NCBI GenBank assembly: GCA_963747535.1
Contig: CAVVFX010000003.1
Coordinates: forward strand, 310,001-374,000
Direction of reading: 5' to 3'
Length of the DNA stretch: 64,000 bases
Source of the DNA: CAVVFX01 sp963747535
GTDB taxonomy: Bacteria > Acidobacteriota > Terriglobia > Bryobacterales > Bryobacteraceae
The notes beneath the pieces were generated by a model. That model made no database searches and was not told the DNA's origin. It saw only the letters and a list, made by a program, of their open reading frames with translations. Position numbers and translations under genes: made by a program. Positions 37,319 to 46,073 of the stretch are shown one piece after another (position 1 is the first letter of the stretch; every line of letters starts with the position of its first letter).

Positions 37319-38281
37319 CTACTCTACTTCGCACCATATGTAGAACGGATTCGAGATGAGCAGAATCCTTTCACCGGGACACAGGGCATCGATGGTTTGG
37401 TACCAGAGCTTGACCTGCTTTCCATAGAGCGCGACGGTGGTCTTGATCCATTTCGCTTTTTTGCCTTGCGCCATCTGTAGAGGACTCGGCAAGCGATTGC
37501 CTTTCTTGCGGCGTCGCCCCCGTTTGGCAATCTTCCCGGCGGGTTCATAGAGAGCGGCCTTCATGTTCATGCGGCTGATCAACTTCGCGTTGGGGGGAAG
37601 GTGGCGGCTAATGGATTGGCCGGCATACTCGCTATCTCCGAGGACGCGAAGCATGCGCTGGGGAATCCAACTGGCCACGGTCTGAATCATCTCCAGGGCC
37701 AGTTCGGGACGGGTGCGATATTGCTTGGCGGTGGCCTGGCCGGTTTGTTTGCGCTCCAGTTTTCCCCCTTTGCCGGGTGCGCGCTGGTTGGTCTGGCGCT
37801 TGCGGTACATGCGAACGAGGATGGGGAAAGCCCAGTATTTGTCAGGAGCGAAGGGCAAGGCCACTTGCAAAGAGAAGACCACGAAGTTGTGGCCGAAGGC
37901 GAAGAAGGGGCGTTTCTGGGTAGAACGCAAGGGATCGTGGTGCATGCCGGCGCCCCAGATGTGGCGCCCGGATTTGCGGGCCAAGGTATCGTCGACCGCA
38001 GCGACCAGAACCTCTGCGCAAAAAGGTAACAGGAGCTGGAAGACGCAGTGGCCCAGATCGTCAAGGCTCCAACGGGCCTGGCTGAAGAAGCGATGGAACG
38101 AGCAGTAGTGTTTGAACTCGGTCAGTTGCCCGGATTGAATGATGCGAGTGAGGGAACGGCGGCCCGAGCAGAGGATCCAGGCGCAGGTCACGGCCCAGAA
38201 GGACTGGAAGCTCGGCTGAGTGAAGCACGATTGAAAAGCGAGCAGGAGTGGAGCGAAGGAACGGACCAAGAGATCGGGCAT
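37319..38281 (-). CDS. IS701-like DDE transposase, C-terminally truncated
   Basis: 320 codons starting MPDLLVRSFAPLLLAFQSCF. Visible family features: an N-terminal zone with FKHYCSFHRFFSQARWSLDD, the first catalytic Asp in EVLVAAVDDTLARKSGRHI, and the second in RMLRVLGDSEYAG. The frame runs over the IS border into amine-oxidase sequence and stops at 37319; the last ~15 residues (SNPFYIWCEVE) are therefore foreign. The catalytic Glu region (normally E-TFR-K) is lost, so this copy cannot be active. AAGGACGCTCG before the ATG gives a ribosome-binding site. Confidence 0.8.
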   Translation of the reverse strand: MPDLLVRSFAPLLLAFQSCFTQPSFQSFWAVTCAWILCSGRRSLTRIIQSGQLTEFKHYCSFHRFFSQARWSLDDLGHCVFQLLLPFCAEVLVAAVDDTLARKSGRHIWGAGMHHDPLRSTQKRPFFAFGHNFVVFSLQVALPFAPDKYWAFPILVRMYRKRQTNQRAPGKGGKLERKQTGQATAKQYRTRPELALEMIQTVASWIPQRMLRVLGDSEYAGQSISRHLPPNAKLISRMNMKAALYEPAGKIAKRGRRRKKGNRLPSPLQMAQGKKAKWIKTTVALYGKQVKLWYQTIDALCPGERILLISNPFYIWCEVE

Positions 38282-38294
38282 CGAGCGTCCTTTT

Positions 38295-38317
38295 CTTTCA
38301 TTTTTAATAAATGAAAG
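38295..38317. promoter_or_regulatory. Hairpin before the IS transposase start
   Basis: CTTTCATTT-TTAAT-AAATGAAAG, a perfect 9-bp stem with a 5-base loop, between the DUF6788 stop and the transposase start. Could attenuate readthrough or control translation. Confidence 0.5.
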
Positions 38318-38341
38318 ATAAAGAGCGCAAAAAAAAAGACC

Positions 38342-38686
38342 TTACGATCGCTGGCGCTTACGTTCCTTCAAAAGCTCGAAGTTCACTTGCGCGATCTGCT
38401 TCAGTAGTGCTTGCGTCTGAGCGAACGCGCGCAGGCTTTCCTCCACCTCTTCTTTCAGCTCGCTGGGGATGGGGACTTGGCGTACCTGGCGATTGCCGAG
38501 ACTGACGGAGAGAATCCAGATCGGTCCGTGGCCTTTGCCCTTGCTCTTCTCGCAAAAACGGCAACCGGGCTTATTACAGCGCACCATACGGCTCAATAAG
38601 GAACCCGGCAAGATGGCGGAAGGGTCAGGCATCTTCTGAATGAGTTGCTTGCGTGAAGCGGTAAGTTGAGCAACCTTATCTTTCAT
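38342..38686 (-). CDS. DUF6788-type IS accessory protein
   Basis: A 114-residue protein (MKDKVAQLTASRKQLIQKMP...). The centre has RCNKPGCRFCEKSKGKGHGP, a CX4CX2C-like metal-binding patch, and the C-terminal half is a charged helix. Such proteins are commonly encoded next to transposases in Acidobacteria and related soil bacteria; their role in transposition is not established. It starts 60 bases upstream (in the minus direction) of the transposase start and its start codon lies inside a hairpin. Confidence 0.7.
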   Translation of the reverse strand: MKDKVAQLTASRKQLIQKMPDPSAILPGSLLSRMVRCNKPGCRFCEKSKGKGHGPIWILSVSLGNRQVRQVPIPSELKEEVEESLRAFAQTQALLKQIAQVNFELLKERKRQRS

Positions 38687-38704
38687 TTATTAAATATGAA
38701 AGAT
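38678..38704. promoter_or_regulatory. Hairpin covering the DUF6788 start codon
   Basis: ATCTTTCAT at 38678-38686 pairs with ATGAAAGAT at 38696-38704 over a 9-base loop. The DUF6788 start codon lies in the stem. The half-site ATGAAAGA is shared with the hairpin at 38295-38317, so both may be targets of the same factor or remnants of one ancestral site. Confidence 0.5.
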
Positions 38705-39948
38705 ATCATAAATCAGCCTTGGATGCAAGAGAAAACTGACAAAACGTCAAAAAATGTTTGGAGCAAACGGCAGCGGTTTCCAAGGGCGGAGCCAAGCGGA
38801 ACAAGCTACGGCCAGGGGACGCGAGGCTTCAAAAAGTGCAAAACTTAGTCTAGCCAAGCTCGATCTACTCAGCGTCGCGGATCTGCTCCGCCAGGAAGGA
38901 GCCTCCCCGGCGGCTTTGAAGTTTTTCGGCGGCTCAGGGTCGGCTTTGCAAACCATCTGGGGCGCGGCTATCAAGAAGCTGCGTGGCACGGACCTGGAGA
39001 CCAAGAAACTGTTTCGCTTGAAGGGCGGCAACCAGCTGATTACCGATGCGTTCGCAGCGCGACTGGGCGAGCGCGTGCGTTTGGGCTGCCCGGTGATTCG
39101 CTTGGAGCATGGCGCGACCGGCGTCTCCGTGACGTGCCGCGAGTTCGGAGAAGAACAGACGCGCGATGCCGATTACCTGGTGAGTTGCATCTCGCTGGTT
39201 GCGCTTCGCCAGATGCCGGTATCGCCCGCGTGGCCGGAAGCCAAAGCGTTCGTCATTCGTGAAATGCCTTATTACACACGAACGCGGGTGGTTTTCCAAT
39301 CCCGGACGCGGTTTTGGAAAACGGACAATATCAGCCCGAACTGGGCTCCGCCTGATCCGCAGCTCAATGAATTGTGGTCCATGGCCGAGGAAGTGAATAC
39401 GCCTCGCGGCATTCTGATAGGCGGGGCGCAGGCGGGCGTATCCGGGTCGGCCGCGTTAGCCGCTTTTCAGAAGCTCTATCGGGGGAAATCTTCAGACATT
39501 GAACAAGTAGTGGTACATGACTGGTCGAAGGATCCATGGGCTGGTATGTGCGAAAGGACTGCGTATCGGCCCGGTGATCTTCATCGTTTCTGGCCGGAAG
39601 TCATCCGACCTTGTGGCCGGATCCATTTCGCTGGCGCTTACGCGGGGCCGATGTCGTGGGGGCAGGAGGCGGCCCTGGAGTCCGCAAACCGCGCCGCCGA
39701 AGAGATCGATCGCGCCTGAGTTGAACCTAAGGGGAGAATTCGCCGAGCTGGAATTCGGAACGAAAATGGCTCCCGATATCAACAATTAACGCCCGACGAG
39801 TTCGTCGCCACGTTTCCGGTGACGATCCTTCCCGGAGCAGGTTCAGGCCGTCGAACACCCGGCGATACCGATGAGCGTACTTTCGCGAGTCGGAGACGCA
39901 CCACCGGCTGGAGGCATTCGCGGCCCCGGTCAAAAGGACCAAATAAAC

Positions 39949-40860
39949 TCAGGACCGGCTGCCGGACATGGAGACGTTCGTCGGGTTATCGCTGCCCGGT
40001 ATCACGTGCGTCAGATCTTCCGCCAGAATCGACGGACACCATCGCGTCTCGATATGTTCGATCACCAGTTCCGTGCCGCGCGCGTGGCTTACGAATGGCT
40101 TCGTGCGAGGATCATACATCGTGTCGGTCAGGTCCCGCACCAGCACCACATGAAAGCCGAGCCTCGTCATCTGGCGGATCCCATATGACCGGTTCAGGAT
40201 GCAAATGTTGGTATGTACCCCCATCAGCGCGATATTGGTGATCCCCTCCTGCTTGCAGAAGTTGTAGATCTCCTGGCCATTATCGCTGACGCCGTCAAAC
40301 CCGACGATATCGATAGCGGAATTCTCCCGGGTCCATGGATAGGGACCCTTCCATTCCTTGACGATCGGATCGTCGCAACCGCCGGCGCTGTCGTTGATCG
40401 GGAAGTTGCGCTCCTCTTCCTCGTCCCGTCCGCAGCGGACCGCAATCGGAAATGGAGACGGCGCCATGGGCGCACGTTGCATCCGTTGCCGCTGCGGCGT
40501 TCCCTCGTAATATTTCATTGTGTCGCTGGGAGCGTGAATGATCATCACCCCGAGGCTCCGGGCAGTATTGACGACCTGGTTCATGCGCGGCGCCATCGCA
40601 GCCACGCGCTGCGCCGACATGCTGCAGGTATGCGTGTCCCACATGTCGCAGATGATGATCGCCGTCTGCGCAACTTCCCAGCGCAGATAGCGTTCCGAGT
40701 TGCTCATCCGATGACTGCCGGGAGGCTGTTCGCTGCGGCTGCGGCTGCGGGCGCGCAGACCCAGGTTCCCGGGAACTTTCGGCCGGTTCGCCTCCGGTGC
40801 CTGTGGAGCGGCCAGAGCCAGGGCTCCGGGCAACGCTGCGAGAAAAGACCTTCTACGCAT
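39949..40860 (-). CDS. Secreted isochorismatase-like cysteine hydrolase
   Basis: A 303-residue protein with an export signal (MRRRSFLAALPGALALAAPQ), possibly Tat. The isochorismatase fold shows TAIIICDMWDTHTC (catalytic Asp) and NIALMGVHTNICILNRSYGI (nucleophile Cys). The family hydrolyses amide or ether bonds of small molecules such as nicotinamide or isochorismate. A longer frame from 41151 exists but includes a dispersed repeat; ATG 40860 is preceded by AGGAGGCAT, a strong ribosome-binding site, so I use it. Monocistronic. Confidence 0.83.
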   Translation of the reverse strand: MRRRSFLAALPGALALAAPQAPEANRPKVPGNLGLRARSRSRSEQPPGSHRMSNSERYLRWEVAQTAIIICDMWDTHTCSMSAQRVAAMAPRMNQVVNTARSLGVMIIHAPSDTMKYYEGTPQRQRMQRAPMAPSPFPIAVRCGRDEEEERNFPINDSAGGCDDPIVKEWKGPYPWTRENSAIDIVGFDGVSDNGQEIYNFCKQEGITNIALMGVHTNICILNRSYGIRQMTRLGFHVVLVRDLTDTMYDPRTKPFVSHARGTELVIEHIETRWCPSILAEDLTHVIPGSDNPTNVSMSGSRS

Positions 40861-40930
40861 ATGCCTCCTTTTGCCTTTCACTTTAGCATTGAATACCCCC
40901 CGCGGGACCTTGCCGTTCGATTTGAATGCG

Positions 40931-41016
40931 ACTTGCTTACGCGCGCGACTCAGCAATGACTTCCGAGCTGCGACCGTTAGGGAGTGGTTGCGCGAACTTT
41001 CGCAACTTAGTACTAG
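40931..41016 (+). repeat. Dispersed repeat, copy 3
   Basis: About 86 bases similar to 10661-10770 and the reverse copy at 13564-13650. It keeps the 24-base block missing from copy 2 and ends TAGTACTAG. It lies just upstream of the isochorismatase-like gene. Confidence 0.75.
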
Positions 41017-41200
41017 CTTCTGGTCGTGGAGCCAGCCATTGCTCTCGGGCAGGTGCTCGGTTCGCAAGAGTAACATTAGCTCGATGAATTGGACATGCCG
41101 GTTAGACGCTGGCATCTCAATTAGTTTAGTGAGCGTCGAAAACGGACCCAAGCTTTCTGCACCATGTGACCGCGTGACATGCTACGCTTTGCGGCTGAGT

Positions 41201-41346
41201 ATGATTGGTCTTGGGCGGGCGATCGCCCTACGGCTACCACGCGAGGGTGCAGCCGTGGCCGTCAAACATCTGACCGCGACGACTTGGCTGAACTAGTGAC
41301 CACCGAAATTCGCGCGGCGGATGGGACCGCTCCCGTGCTGAAGTGA
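41201..41346 (+). pseudogene. Short-chain dehydrogenase N-terminal remnant
   Basis: In one frame: MIGLGRAIALRLPREGAAVA, then VKHL; in the next frame: DRDDLAELVTTEIRAADGTA and PVLK, then TGA. This is the start of an SDR Rossmann domain (GxGLG-AIA, then the beta-2 region and the following helix) with one frame change near 41270. The catalytic Tyr-Lys part is absent. A decayed fragment. Confidence 0.5.
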
Positions 41347-41357
41347 ACGTATTGGGG

Positions 41358-41558
41358 CTAATCCGGAGCCTTCTGCGACGTGTGCTTTTCATTTCGGCGC
41401 AGGAGTTGATGCACGGCGAAAGGGACCTCATCGGGATGCGATGCGCACCATGCAATAATACGCTCGAACTTGAGACTATCATCGGCGATGGCGCTAATTT
41501 CGATCAGCTCGGCTTCAATGATCTCCGGGTCTCGCATAAGAATTCCAGCATGGCACAT
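41358..41558 (-). CDS. Small hypothetical protein
   Basis: A 66-residue protein (MCHAGILMRDPEIIEAELIE..., WCASHPDEVPFAVHQLLRRN), acidic and helical, with a composition typical of real small proteins. No family recognised. It lies downstream of thrS on the same strand, 112 bases past its stop. Confidence 0.45.
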   Translation of the reverse strand: MCHAGILMRDPEIIEAELIEISAIADDSLKFERIIAWCASHPDEVPFAVHQLLRRNEKHTSQKAPD

Positions 41559-41669
41559 ATAGGCAACAGGATGCTGGCGAGCCCGTAGTTGTGGTGTTGT
41601 GGGCGGCTGGTTTGCAAATTCGAATCTGCACGATCGAAGCCACTCTATCTTTTATTTATGCCGTCAGGG

Positions 41670-43610
41670 CTACTCGAACGGAGTCTTGTCGTCGATTAAC
41701 TTCTTTACCGCGGCGAGGAAATCTTCGACCGGTTGCGCGCCCTGGTCCGCATGCCGGCGATTGCGCACCGACACTTGCCCGGTCTCGGCTTCGCGATCTC
41801 CCACCACCAGCATGTACGGCACCTTCTGCAGTTGCGCTTCGCGAATCTTGAGATTCACCTTTTCGCTGCGATCATCGACGTGCACGCGGAGTCCGGCGTC
41901 TTTGAGCTTCGTCTCCACCTGGCGGGCATAGGCCACATGCCGGTCGGTGATCGGAAGAACCACGGCCTGCACCGGAGCGAGCCAGACCGGGAAGGCCCCG
42001 GCGTAATGCTCGACGAGGATCCCGAAGAACCGCTCGATGGAGCCGAACAGTGCGCGATGCACCATCAACGGCTGGTGCGCTTTGCCGTCCTCGGCGATGT
42101 ATTCCAGACCGAACTTGCGCGGCAGGGTGAAGTCGAACTGGACCGTCGAAAGCTGCCACAACCGGCCGATTGCGTCGACCAGTTTGATGTCGATCTTAGG
42201 ACCATAAAACGCCGCCTCGTCCTTCATCACTTTTGCGTTCAGCTTGAGGCGGTCGGTGGCCTTGTGGAGGGCGGTCTCGGCGAGCTGCCACTGCTCCGGA
42301 GCGCCGTCGTACTTGCCGCTGGCGCCTCCGTCCCACGTCGAGAGCTCCGCTTCGTATTTATCGAAACCGAAAGTCTTGAGCGTGTCCGCGGCGAACTCGA
42401 GACAGTTGACGATCTCGTCTTCGATCTGGTCGGGAGTGCAGAAGATATGCGCGTCGTCCTGCGTGAAGCCGCGGACGCGCATCAATCCGTGCATGGTGCC
42501 GGAGCGCTCGTAACGGTACACCGTCCCCAATTCGCCCAACCGCACCGGAAGCTCTCGATAGCTGCGCTTCTTGTCGCGATAGATCAGGATATGGCCCGGA
42601 CAGTTCATGGGTTTGAGCTGGTACTCGGCGTCGTCCAGTTCCATGGGCTTGAACATGTTTTCGGAATAGTAATTCGCGTGGCCGGAGACTTTCCACAGGT
42701 CGCGCCGCATGACGTGCGGTGTGTAAACGAGCGAATAGCCGCGGGCGAGATACTGGTTCCGCATCCAGTCTTCCAGCAGCTTGCGAACCATGCCGCCCTT
42801 GGGATGGAAGAAGATCAGGCCGGGACCCGCGAGTTCCTGAATGCTGAAAAGATCCAGTTCCTGCCCCAGTTTGCGATGGTCGCGCTTCTTGGCCTCTTCG
42901 AGTTTGTTGAGGTACTCGTCGAGTTCCTTCTTAGTGAACCAGGCTGTGCCGTAGATGCGCTGCAGTTGGCGGTTCTTTTCGTCGCCTTTCCAATACGCAC
43001 CGGCGATGGATAGCAGCTTGAACGCTTTGATCTTGGTGGTCGAGGGTAGGTGGGGGCCGCGGCAGAAATCGATGAAGTGCGGTCCCAGGGTGTATTCGGA
43101 GAAGATGTTGTCGGCGCGCTCTTCGATGAGTTCGACCTTCATCGGCTCATTCATCTGGCGGTACTTCTCGAGGCCGGCTTCCTTCTCGGTAAGGCTGCGT
43201 TCGTACTTCAGGTCCTGCGCCTGGAGTTCCCACATTTTCTTCTCGATGCGTTCGAGGTCTTCGGTGCTGAATGGCTCGCTGCGATCGAAATCGTAGTAAA
43301 AGCCGTTCTCCACGGGAGGACCGATGCCGAGTTTGGTGTCCGGAAACAGTTCGAGGACTGCAGCGGCCAACAGGTGCGCGGTGGAGTGCCGGTAGACGTA
43401 GAGAGCGTCGGGATCTTTGGCGGTCAGGATCTGCACCGTCGCGTCTTTTTCGAGGGGACGCGAGAGATCGTACAGGTCGCCATTGACCTTAGCTACCAGC
43501 GCGGCGTCGGCCAGACGAGGGCTGATTTTCTGCGCGATGTCAATGGGTTTCGTGCCCGCCGGAACGGTCTGGACGCTACCGTCCGGCAGAGTTACGTGAA
43601 TGTCACTCAT
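41670..43610 (-). CDS. thrS: Threonine--tRNA ligase
   Basis: A complete 646-residue class-II aminoacyl-tRNA synthetase. N-terminal TGS domain (IHVTLPDGSVQTVPAGTKP), editing domain with HSTAHLLAAAV and the HFIDFCRGPHL region, catalytic core with zinc-binding Cys in LKPMNCPGHILIYRDKKRSY, motif 2 (YRYERSGTMHGLMRVRGFTQ), and anticodon-binding domain near the end (VAYARQVETKLKDAGLRVHV). Charges tRNA-Thr in the cytoplasm. The usual neighbours infC-rpmI-rplT are not adjacent. Intact, in contrast to many neighbours. Confidence 0.97.
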   Translation of the reverse strand: MSDIHVTLPDGSVQTVPAGTKPIDIAQKISPRLADAALVAKVNGDLYDLSRPLEKDATVQILTAKDPDALYVYRHSTAHLLAAAVLELFPDTKLGIGPPVENGFYYDFDRSEPFSTEDLERIEKKMWELQAQDLKYERSLTEKEAGLEKYRQMNEPMKVELIEERADNIFSEYTLGPHFIDFCRGPHLPSTTKIKAFKLLSIAGAYWKGDEKNRQLQRIYGTAWFTKKELDEYLNKLEEAKKRDHRKLGQELDLFSIQELAGPGLIFFHPKGGMVRKLLEDWMRNQYLARGYSLVYTPHVMRRDLWKVSGHANYYSENMFKPMELDDAEYQLKPMNCPGHILIYRDKKRSYRELPVRLGELGTVYRYERSGTMHGLMRVRGFTQDDAHIFCTPDQIEDEIVNCLEFAADTLKTFGFDKYEAELSTWDGGASGKYDGAPEQWQLAETALHKATDRLKLNAKVMKDEAAFYGPKIDIKLVDAIGRLWQLSTVQFDFTLPRKFGLEYIAEDGKAHQPLMVHRALFGSIERFFGILVEHYAGAFPVWLAPVQAVVLPITDRHVAYARQVETKLKDAGLRVHVDDRSEKVNLKIREAQLQKVPYMLVVGDREAETGQVSVRNRRHADQGAQPVEDFLAAVKKLIDDKTPFE

Positions 43611-44314
43611 AGGGGAAATTTCAGGTTAACACTGTGGCGCGCGTGCCTGCTCTATACTGGTGTTGAGCGCAGGATGTCCACGCAACCAAAGAGAGCAACG
43701 TATTGGTTGTCAGTCGATGTGGCACTACCTCATTACCGAAGTCTGAACCGTAAAGGTCGGGCGCTATGTTTAGCGATGTTGACCGGCCCGAACTGATCCG
43801 GCCGCCCCAATGGCGGGCATACCTCGGTCACGGTATTTTAGGCCGACGTATTTCAGATTGAAATAGGTATCTCCGGCAGAAATAGGGTCACAGGACTCCT
43901 ACGCAGGCTTACCGAAAGCTCACAAACCTTCGCGGTACAGCACTTTCATGGGCGGGTCACATTCGGCTGCGGAGGGTGGGTAGCCGGAGGTGGCCGGATC
44001 CTAATCGGGAAATGGGTACGCGCCATCCGGAATTGGGCTGTTTCGAGGTCAAGTTGCCGCATAACGCCCGACACGTAGAACTGGCCATCTTTCCAGAAGC
44101 GTTATTAGTGAATATCGCGATCTAACCCACGGGCGACCGACTGAAAACGGCTCGAAACGATGACATCCGCCGCTTTGTCCGAGTGCGCCGTGACACGCTC
44201 TGAACGGCAGCCCCGTGACCGGCCGGCACCAGGTGGGCGTGTAACGTCGAAAACGGCGCCTAACTGCAACGGTATGTGGCTTTCAATTTCGAGGGCAAGA
44301 GTCCAGCGGTCGTA
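43611..44314. other. About 0.7 kb without a supported gene
   Basis: No clear gene. A short plus-strand stretch near 44040-44122 reads CFEVKLPHNARHVELAIFPE and ends in TAA; it may be the tail of a lost gene. A TATACTGG box lies near 43654. No repeats found. Confidence 0.4.
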
Positions 44315-45181
44315 TTAGTTTTCAGAAGGCCTCTCTATATGGTCGATCACCAATACGTCCACGGGTCCCTTGGCCGGCACCAGTTTTAGGCCGACTTGTT
44401 CCTGAATGGCTTGAAATATGCCGGGAGCGTCTGGCGCCGTAATGGCGGCGGGCGCGCCAGGATCAGCCATGGCTTGTTGAGGCGTCGCGGAATCGTCGCG
44501 CGAAAACTTGAGGTGTATCTCGAAGTAATTCGTAGTGCCGGTTTTGTCGATAACGGGACGATCCAGGATAAGGCCCAGCAAGCCGGCGAGCATCGAGAGG
44601 GTGCCACCCTCGACGTTAACCGAGCCCGGACCCACGAGGTTCCTACAATAGTGCTGGCCAGAGGCCAGCGGGGGCAAGGGATGACCTACGAGCACGGGGG
44701 TGCAGCTTCCATCCTGGAGTGGTTTCAACTTTGGAGAGCCTTTGCCCAAGGCGAGTTCGTAAACAGGTCCTTGCCTGGTCTCGCGATGGATCCTCAACTT
44801 GAACCTGTCCTCAAGAATTGCCTGCATCATGGGGCCAAGCATCATCGGGATGCTCGGGTGACCGTCCGATTTTGCCTCGATTTCGAACGTTGCCGAATGG
44901 ATCCAATCCGGGCCGCCCTCGATGGGGATGATTTTCGCAGAAGTCAGTTGGCCGTCTGCATACCTGTTATACGCTTGCTGAATCAGCCCGGTGTTATCCA
45001 CGTCGGCCAGAAGCGCACATCCGATGTCAAGCCTTCCCGGCGATGAGTCGCCGCTCTTCGTAACGCCCGGCTTACATGGCCTGACTGAGACGACGTCGAA
45101 ATTGGGCGTGGCTGGTGACGATACAGGTTGAGCTTGCAACAAGACACTGAATAGCGCGGCGATCAAGAGGGTAGCCTTCAT
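44315..45181 (-). CDS. TIGR03435-type secreted protein
   Basis: A 288-residue protein with a signal peptide (MKATLLIAALFSVLLQAQPV). The family pattern is clear: FDVVSVRPCKPG after the signal, then GGPDWIHSATFEIEAKSDG, MMQAILEDRFKLRIHRETR, PVYELALGKGSPKLKP, LAGLLGLILDRPVIDKTG, and GLKLVPAKGPVDVLVIDHIE at the end. TIGR03435 proteins are a large soil-acidobacterial family of unknown function, often beside regulators or permeases. It follows the EF-hand gene by 16 bases, as the third gene of a PadR operon. Confidence 0.92.
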   Translation of the reverse strand: MKATLLIAALFSVLLQAQPVSSPATPNFDVVSVRPCKPGVTKSGDSSPGRLDIGCALLADVDNTGLIQQAYNRYADGQLTSAKIIPIEGGPDWIHSATFEIEAKSDGHPSIPMMLGPMMQAILEDRFKLRIHRETRQGPVYELALGKGSPKLKPLQDGSCTPVLVGHPLPPLASGQHYCRNLVGPGSVNVEGGTLSMLAGLLGLILDRPVIDKTGTTNYFEIHLKFSRDDSATPQQAMADPGAPAAITAPDAPGIFQAIQEQVGLKLVPAKGPVDVLVIDHIERPSEN

Positions 45182-45197
45182 GTCAATCTTCCCGCCC

Positions 45198-46073
45198 TTA
45201 CCGCAAGCCCGCGCGGACGGCCATTTCGAACGGAACCAACTCGTCGGCGGTTAGGTAGCCATCATGGTTGCGATCGAGCTTCTTTAGCGCCGCGGCAGCG
45301 TGATCGATCTCCCAAGATGAGATCTCGCCATCATGGTCGGCATCCAGAGCGGCCAGCACCGGATGGTAACTCATGAAACGGCGACGCAGTTGTGCCAGCA
45401 ACGCCGGGGACACGGAATTCGGATCGATGTGCAAGCCGCATTCTTCGGGTGTCAGTTTGCCATCGTAGTTAATGTCCAGGTTGCGAAGAGCCGCCGGGGC
45501 GTTGCTGATCTCCCACGGCGACAGCGTCAAATCGCGATCGGCGTCGAGCGTGCCCAGAACCGGCATAGAAGCGAAGTAAGGTCGGGCGAGCTTCAGCCAA
45601 GCCTCGAACGGGTCCGGTCCTAGCTGGACCGTCTGGCTGAGGTCGCTGCCGGTCATTGAATTCCGGTCGATCGGCAAGAGACTGGGTTTGGAAAAATGCG
45701 CGCCGATGAGAAACGGCTTCGCGATGCCGCCGCCCTTACCAATTAGGATCACTGCGGCAAGAATCGAGAGGATCGCCAGAAGTCCGCCATGAAGCAGCGC
45801 CGCGGGACGCGGTTTGTAGGTCTCGATGGTTTGGAACAGCGGCACCCCTGCTGCCTGCATCGACGCCTCCGCAGTCGCTGCGGTTGCCTCTGGCCGCCGG
45901 AATTCCGTGCGCAACAGCCACTGGCGCGCGAGCGACGCCACCGCATCGGCGAAATATCGCGGCTCATTGCGTAGCGCAGTGCGGTCGAAATCGTCGAGCA
46001 TGTCGTCGCCAAAGCGCCAGCGGAACGGTGCCGGGTGAAGCCAGATCAATTGGATATACAGCCATCGCAGCAT
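45198..46073 (-). CDS. Single-pass membrane protein with four EF-hands
   Basis: A 291-residue protein. The first ~60 residues (LYIQLIWLHPAPFRWRFGDD, MLDDF) resemble the short cytoplasmic prefix of acidobacterial permeases (L--LYP--FR-RFG-EM). One membrane helix spans about residues 92-112. The outer part carries four EF-hand loops: DADRDLTLSPWE (177-188), DINYDGKLTPEE (200-211), DADHDGEISSWE (244-255) and DRNHDGYLTADE (267-278), each with calcium-ligand spacing. It probably senses or binds Ca2+ in the periplasm. Its start overlaps the padR stop by one base (TGATG), so it is translationally coupled to the regulator. Confidence 0.85.
   Translation of the reverse strand: MLRWLYIQLIWLHPAPFRWRFGDDMLDDFDRTALRNEPRYFADAVASLARQWLLRTEFRRPEATAATAEASMQAAGVPLFQTIETYKPRPAALLHGGLLAILSILAAVILIGKGGGIAKPFLIGAHFSKPSLLPIDRNSMTGSDLSQTVQLGPDPFEAWLKLARPYFASMPVLGTLDADRDLTLSPWEISNAPAALRNLDINYDGKLTPEECGLHIDPNSVSPALLAQLRRRFMSYHPVLAALDADHDGEISSWEIDHAAAALKKLDRNHDGYLTADELVPFEMAVRAGLR

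Larger units (their letters stand above)
37370..38840 (-). mobile_element. Truncated insertion sequence with DUF6788 gene (IS701-like)
   Basis: The insert inside the amine oxidase carries two minus-strand genes, a DUF6788 protein and a DDE transposase lacking its C-terminal third. Boundaries are approximate: the left one is where amine-oxidase homology stops (about 37370), the right one where it resumes (about 38840). Clear terminal repeats were not found. As the transposase end is missing, a deletion must have removed the left IS end and perhaps some host gene sequence after insertion. Confidence 0.7.
36824..39719 (+). pseudogene. Flavin amine oxidase gene interrupted by an IS
   Basis: The 5' part (36824 to about 37370) encodes a Tat-like N-terminus (MNRRDILKASGRTISTALGT), the FAD-binding GAGIAGLACAYELVRRGHDV and VLEASGRAGGHVRTF, and continues to YFAPYVERIRDEQNPFT. 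The 3' part, in another frame, resumes at LAKLDLLSVADLLRQEGASP (about 38843) and ends with the family's C-terminal FAD motif (IHFAGAYAGPMSWGQEAALE) at 39719. About 1.47 kb of IS sequence lies between. Removing it would restore an almost full flavin monoamine oxidase. Start choice: ATG 36824 behind CGGCGGG; 36839 also possible. Confidence 0.85.

Noticed and set aside
41597..41655. tRNA-like stretch with TTCGAAT behind thrS
   Set aside because: The bases around TTCGAAT cannot form a five-pair T stem and no acceptor stem or anticodon arm fits.
41733..43013. 426-codon plus-strand frame opposite thrS
   Set aside because: Antisense shadow of thrS; composition is not protein-like.
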